The notes beneath the pieces were generated by a model, which was given only the letters and a program-made list of their open reading frames with translations, did no database searches and was not told where the DNA came from. Source: UBA349 sp964444115 (lineage in GTDB: Archaea; Methanobacteriota; Methanobacteria; Methanobacteriales; Methanobacteriaceae). From it: DNA of 48,469 nucleotides. Numbering within the stretch: position 1 is the first letter of the stretch; every line of letters begins with the position of its first letter. This document shows, in pieces, positions 44,233 through 48,469 of this stretch. Both the position numbers and the translations under genes were made by a program. The stretch lies in the NCBI GenBank assembly GCA_964444115.1, contig CAYUFT010000006.1, positions 1-48,469 of the forward strand, given 5' to 3'.

Positions 44233-45582
44233 TTATAACATTTCTTTTAAAAGCTCTACAGCACGACCTGGTTCTGCTTTTCCTCGAGTAAAACGCATTA
44301 CTTGACCTACTAAAAAGTTTAAAGCGGCAGATTTTCCTTCATGATAATCAGCAACTGCTTCTGGATTTTCATCAATGGCTTTTTGAGCGGCTTGAATTAC
44401 TTCTTCTTCATTTACAATACCAATTAAACCCATTTCCTCAGCAATTTCTTTTGGAGATTTGGAACTGTTGGGCATATTTTCTATAATTCTTTGGCCTGCT
44501 TTAGTAGTCACTTCTTTCTTTTGAACCATTTTAAGTAGTTCAATTACTTGTTTTGCTGTTATTCCACTTTCAGCAAAACTTATTTTATTATAATAAAGAA
44601 CTCTTTTTAATTCGTCCCTCATCCAAAGCGCAGCGAATTGTGGATCAACATCTTTAACTACTTCTTCAAAGGCGTCAGCCAGCTCAAGTTCAGAAGTAAG
44701 AACTTTGGCCGGCTCTTCAGCAATATTATACTGTTCCATGAACCTTTTAACTTTGATATGTGGAGGTTCTGGCATTTTTTCCCTAATGCCTTCTATTTGC
44801 TCTTCTTCAGCCTGCATTGGTGGTAAATCAGGGTCTGGAATGAATCTATAATCCTCTGCTCCCTCTTTAAGTCGCATGGAAACGGTTATCATTTGTGCTT
44901 CCAAAAATGCTCTGGTTTCCTGTGTAATCTCTACTCCTCGCTTCAGGAGATTTTTTTGGCGCACCATTTCAAATTTAAGTGCTTTGTAGGCTCCCTTAAT
45001 AGAGTTAATATTCTTTATTTCTACTCTTTTACCACCTTCCAGGGAAATATTAACATCGGCCCGCATGGTACCTTCTCCACGAGCATTACCACTGTATTCA
45101 AGCACTCTGATAAGTTCTCTTAAGAAAGCTCGAGCTTCTTCAGGTGATTTCATGTCTGGCTCAGTTACAATTTCAATTAATGGTATTCCTGAGCGATTAA
45201 AATCAACTATCCCTAAATCTGGTTTGTACTGACCTGGATCTTCTTCCATATGCACTTCTCTTATCCGAACTCCATTTAAATCTCCTTCATATCCAATAGG
45301 GACGGAAGTACGTTGATATCCCGATGGAAGATCAGGGTAATTGTAATGTTTTCTCATGAAGTAAGTAACATCATCTGCAATCTTACAATCCAGCATCATG
45401 GCGATTTTAAGAGCGCCCTCTAGGGCATTTTCATTGGTGGGGAATGGTTTAGCACCGGGTTGGTTTAAACAAACGTGACAAATATTGGTATTTGCTGGTG
45501 CATCTTGATAGTTGGTGTGACAATCACAGAAGAGTTTAGAATCAGTTTCCAGTTGAACGTGAATTTCAAGTCCGCATTTCAT
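44233..45582 (-). CDS. gatB: Aspartyl/glutamyl-tRNA amidotransferase subunit B
   Basis: Subunit of the GatCAB amidotransferase, which converts Asp-tRNA(Asn), and in bacteria also Glu-tRNA(Gln), to the amide form. The 449 residues fit. Family signatures: CGLEIHVQLETDSKLFCDC, FMRKHYNYPDLPSGYQRTS, GVRIREVHMEEDPGQ, and the C-terminal YqeY-like tail (KSAALNFLVGQVMRFTRGKA). Kinase-domain Cys residues (CDCH, CHVC) bind zinc. In archaea with GatDE for Gln, GatB serves mainly Asn-tRNA. Not adjacent to gatA here. Confidence 0.97.
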   Translation of the reverse strand: MKCGLEIHVQLETDSKLFCDCHTNYQDAPANTNICHVCLNQPGAKPFPTNENALEGALKIAMMLDCKIADDVTYFMRKHYNYPDLPSGYQRTSVPIGYEGDLNGVRIREVHMEEDPGQYKPDLGIVDFNRSGIPLIEIVTEPDMKSPEEARAFLRELIRVLEYSGNARGEGTMRADVNISLEGGKRVEIKNINSIKGAYKALKFEMVRQKNLLKRGVEITQETRAFLEAQMITVSMRLKEGAEDYRFIPDPDLPPMQAEEEQIEGIREKMPEPPHIKVKRFMEQYNIAEEPAKVLTSELELADAFEEVVKDVDPQFAALWMRDELKRVLYYNKISFAESGITAKQVIELLKMVQKKEVTTKAGQRIIENMPNSSKSPKEIAEEMGLIGIVNEEEVIQAAQKAIDENPEAVADYHEGKSAALNFLVGQVMRFTRGKAEPGRAVELLKEML

Positions 45583-45869
45583 TTTAATAGTAATTCCTCC
45601 TCTAAATCTGCTGTTTGCAGATTATAACGTTAAAATTCAACGCTGAAAGGTATTTGAGTATTATTCAATATTAGTTTATATTAGATTTTAAGTTAGATAT
45701 TTTTAATTAAGAAATTGATTTATAGATGATTATTTTAGATTAATTTATTTTATAATTTTAAAGTATATTCTATGGATTATTAGAATTTTAATTCTATTTT
45801 AAATTCGTTTTTGTAATTCTATCTGAACATTTTAAGTATTCTAAATATAACTAATTTCATTTTAATATA
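45583..45869. other. AT-rich spacer upstream of gatB
   Basis: About 287 bases with the gatB ribosome binding site (GAGGAGGAA on the minus strand) at its left edge. No ORF or clear repeat. Confidence 0.35.
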
Positions 45870-46874
45870 TTATTCCTTTAAAGATTTGTTATTTAAACAC
45901 TTATCAATATATCTTTTTATATAGGGTTCCAACTCACCAGCGGGAGGTCCATTTAAAAGCTGACCAAAATCAGTAAATGTTCCTTTCAGATTTCTACCGG
46001 CCCAGTAAACTTCTTCTTCTACCCTTTTCCCATAGCGGGTTCCAAACATTTTAAAAAGAGGAAATTTTGTTAATCCATTGGTCCCGGCAAGAATCAACGG
46101 CCCCATATTGGCCAAGTTATCCACCCAGGTTCCACAGACTATTTCCAGCTTAGGAAATGTTATTCTGGTGGCGGCCACTACTCCCGCGTAATATAATGAT
46201 GCTGGTTGGGATTTATTTTCAAAAGGGGTTCCTTCATGGGGATTTAACGAGTAAAATGTCACTCGGTCAATATTAAGATCATTAATAAGATCAAAAAGAT
46301 ATTTTAAATCGGAAGGTGTCTCACCCAGACCTAAAATAATGGTTATTGCTTTTTTAAATCCTAAATCACCGGCCAGATTCAGCATCTCACTAATGTCTTC
46401 TATGCTTTTGCTGGGACAGACTTCTTTTTGCTTTTGTGGATTGGCCATTTCCACAGCACCAGTAATTCCAGCGACTTCTTTCCCATAATCTTCTAAATCT
46501 GGAGTAATTCCTATATTCAACCAAACTGGTTTTTTGGTTATGCCATAAATCTGCTGGGCTATAGATTTAATTTCTGAGGTGCTAAATGACCCATATCCTC
46601 CGGATAGAAATTCTATATTCCATCCCATGCGCCGGCAAAGTTCTGCTTCAGCTAATATGGCATCAACTTTTCGCCGGGCAGTTTTAGGATCTTTAATATT
46701 TTGTTTTTGGGTGCTCATATAACAGAAGGCACAGTCTCCTTTATCACACCACCAGGAAAGGAAAATAGCTCTTTCTAAGGTTATATCTAAACCATGTTCT
46801 TGAATTGTTACTTTATTGGCCTTTTCCAATAGTTCAAGAGTCTTAAACTCTTCTAATTTCTTTATAACTTGCAT
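45870..46874 (-). CDS. Radical SAM enzyme with a CX4CX2C cluster motif
   Basis: A 334-residue TIM-barrel radical SAM protein of the biotin synthase-like kind. The cluster motif reads WWCDKGDCAFCYMS: Cys43, Cys48 and Cys51, i.e. CX4CX2C instead of the common CX3CX2C; the codons confirm it. Other family parts: FLSGGYGSFSTSEI (GGE-like region), ILGLGETPSDLKYL (ribose/Met contacts) and SLNPHEGTPFENKSQP. Related proteins in methanogens include the HmdB/HcgA family, which has CX5CX2C, so this may be another cofactor-biosynthesis enzyme. Substrate not known. AGGTGC precedes the ATG. Confidence 0.87.
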   Translation of the reverse strand: MQVIKKLEEFKTLELLEKANKVTIQEHGLDITLERAIFLSWWCDKGDCAFCYMSTQKQNIKDPKTARRKVDAILAEAELCRRMGWNIEFLSGGYGSFSTSEIKSIAQQIYGITKKPVWLNIGITPDLEDYGKEVAGITGAVEMANPQKQKEVCPSKSIEDISEMLNLAGDLGFKKAITIILGLGETPSDLKYLFDLINDLNIDRVTFYSLNPHEGTPFENKSQPASLYYAGVVAATRITFPKLEIVCGTWVDNLANMGPLILAGTNGLTKFPLFKMFGTRYGKRVEEEVYWAGRNLKGTFTDFGQLLNGPPAGELEPYIKRYIDKCLNNKSLKE

Positions 46875-47141
46875 GCTGCACCTAAATTCAAAATATTTTA
46901 TTAATAAACATTAACTTACTGTATTTAATTATTCTCTAATTTTTTAATAGATATTAAAATTATTTTAAATAGCCTATTTTATAATCATAAATAGTATTTT
47001 TGAATTCATATAGATAAAATAATAGAATATAAATTAAATAGATGGAATAAGTATTTACATTATACTCATCATTTAAATTATATTTAAATTAAGTAATTAT
47101 CAAAATAATGAAAATTAATAATTGATAATAAGGATGGAATT
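46875..47141. other. AT-rich divergent spacer
   Basis: About 267 bases between the radical SAM gene and the zinc-ribbon gene. Nothing recognisable beyond promoters. Confidence 0.3.
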
Positions 47142-47561
47142 ATGGCATATTGCTCTAATTGTGGTGAAAAAAATAAAAATGGGAATAAATTTTGTTCAAA
47201 CTGTGGTGAACCTTTGAATTCGGCCAGCACAAAACCATCAAAACCCATTAAATCTCGTTTGAAATCTCAAGAGTCTAATTCAAAAAGTCAACCATATCAA
47301 GAACGACCTTCTAAAATGGAAAATCAGTATGATACTTCTAAAATTACATTTGAATGGAATGTTGTAATCATTGGTGCCTTAATTTTGGTAATTTTGGCAG
47401 GGATTTTAGGTGGGATTTTACCGATTTTAGGCACCATTATTGCGTTAGCTATTGCAATTATTTATGCATTATTTGCTACTCGTAAAAAGGCCACTATTAT
47501 CGTGATTATACCTTTAATAGTGGTTATGGCTGCTTCAATTTTTGCCCTTTTTAGCCTATAA
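47142..47561 (+). CDS. Zinc-ribbon membrane protein
   Basis: A 139-residue protein. The N-terminus is a zinc ribbon (YCSNCGEKNKNGNKFCSNCG, four Cys), followed by a Ser/Lys/Pro-rich linker (about residues 25-65). Three hydrophobic segments follow (about 70-92, 93-110, 115-138). This zinc_ribbon_2-plus-membrane layout is common in methanogens, with unknown function. AAGGATGG precedes the ATG. It stands alone upstream of the tRNA cluster. Confidence 0.8.
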   Translation: MAYCSNCGEKNKNGNKFCSNCGEPLNSASTKPSKPIKSRLKSQESNSKSQPYQERPSKMENQYDTSKITFEWNVVIIGALILVILAGILGGILPILGTIIALAIAIIYALFATRKKATIIVIIPLIVVMAASIFALFSL

Positions 47562-47705
47562 TGGTTTTACTAAGAGCTTAGTTTCACCTAAAAACCATTA
47601 TTTTGTATCATTTTTAGCCATATTATTATGAATTAAGCAAAATTTAATGAAATTTAGTTGATCAAACGAAGACTTATTTGTAAAAATGGTCCTGCACCCA
47701 AAACG

Positions 47706-47713
47706 TTTATATA
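47706..47713 (+). promoter_or_regulatory. TATA box upstream of the tRNA-Asn/tRNA-CAT pair
   Basis: TTTATATA, about 112 bases before the tRNA-Asn 5' end, implying a leader of roughly 85 bases that must be removed by RNase P. Confidence 0.5.
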
Positions 47714-47749
47714 CAATGACTATCAACCTAATTATACTCCCATAAAGGG

Positions 47750-47803
47750 CTATGTTTTAGAAGGCTGTAAACATAGGGCTTTGGTTTGTAAGCTTGATTT
47801 ACA
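47750..47803 (+). other. Two potential hairpins in the tRNA-Asn leader
   Basis: CTATGTTT (47750-47757) pairs perfectly with AAACATAG (47769-47776). A second, weaker stem pairs TGTAA (47787-47791) with TTACA (47799-47803). Both lie between the TATA box and tRNA-Asn. Confidence 0.4.
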
Positions 47804-47819
47804 GGCTTTACTTGGCAAG

Positions 47820-47894
<75 letters not shown>

Positions 47895-47898
47895 CCTT

Positions 47899-47972
<74 letters not shown>

Positions 47973-47985
47973 CTTTAAGTATGCC

Positions 47986-47995
47986 TTTATATATA
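47986..47995 (+). promoter_or_regulatory. TATA box of tRNA-Glu
   Basis: TTTATATATA, about 52 bases upstream of the tRNA-Glu 5' end. Confidence 0.5.
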
Positions 47996-48042
47996 AAAAC
48001 AAACCTAATATAAATTAAATAAATTTAATGTTATATTCACAT

Positions 48043-48120
<78 letters not shown>

Positions 48121-48259
48121 TTCATAATTTTGAAGTTTTTCATTTCAGAAAAGTTTTATCTTGGATTTTACAATTATAAGATAAGTTTCTGAAAGATTGC
48201 ACTTTTTGGGTGATATTTTAATGGACTAATGGCATCTTATAGATGTTTGCCTTTCCTTA

Positions 48260-48343
<84 letters not shown>

Positions 48344-48385
48344 TTGAATCCTAATCATAAATTAAAATTCAGTTTTATTAAATGT

Positions 48386-48462
<77 letters not shown>

Positions 48463-48469
48463 GATTACT

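Overview
The window is a stretch of an AT-rich archaeal chromosome, most probably a mesophilic Methanobacterium-type methanogen (order Methanobacteriales). The grounds are the canonical frhADGB operon for F420-reducing hydrogenase, an archaeal type II methionine aminopeptidase, an archaeal A1:U72 initiator tRNA, an archaeal RNase P RNA, TATA-box promoters, GGTGAT-type ribosome binding sites and poly-T termini. It is draft sequence. Bases 1-54 are an Illumina index adapter fused to the start of frhA, a 100-N gap sits at 38133-38232, and two adjacent genes carry small frameshifts.

Layout. 55-3468: frhA-frhD-frhG-frhB. 3.5-10 kb: a TPR membrane protein, map, a pair of membrane-anchored coiled-coil proteins, initiator tRNA-Met, a receiver-domain protein with Glu in place of the phosphoacceptor Asp, RNase P RNA, a DUF2769-like Cys-rich protein, and a small FtsX-type permease with a degenerate ABC ATPase. 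10-15 kb: grpE-dnaK-dnaJ on the minus strand, with a divergent HTH regulator that is the obvious candidate heat-shock regulator. 15.2-18.7 kb: divergent hypF and larB, both nickel-enzyme maturation genes.

18.8-33.7 kb is an accessory, redox-flavoured region. It holds an HxlR regulator facing a 31-residue Cys-rich microprotein, nitroreductases, flavodoxins, Fe-S reductase-like proteins (one truncated), several GNAT acetyltransferases, a methyltransferase/GNAT/cyclase-fold operon, a broken alpha/beta hydrolase and a broken GNAT, and a PadR regulator with a palindromic operator. It also holds a CDF-type transporter fused to winged-helix domains at both ends, a TMEM175-like channel, an ArsR/flavodoxin/nitroreductase module with a perfect palindrome at the promoter, and an archaeal pentameric ligand-gated ion channel homologue.

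33.8-48.5 kb: a class III aminotransferase, ppx-ppk1 for polyphosphate (ppx cut by the gap), an FAD oxidoreductase, methyltransferase/transglutaminase genes, an NQO-like flavoprotein, hisE overlapping a CBS-ParB/SerK-like gene, gatB, a radical SAM protein with an unusual CX4CX2C motif, a zinc-ribbon membrane protein, and five tRNA genes at the end (Asn, CAT, Glu, Leu, His).

No CRISPR array, insertion sequence, integrase or rRNA is visible. The best candidates for new biology are the HxlR/microprotein locus, the transporter-winged-helix fusion, the archaeal pLGIC, the Glu54 receiver protein and the CBS-SerK-like/HisE pair.
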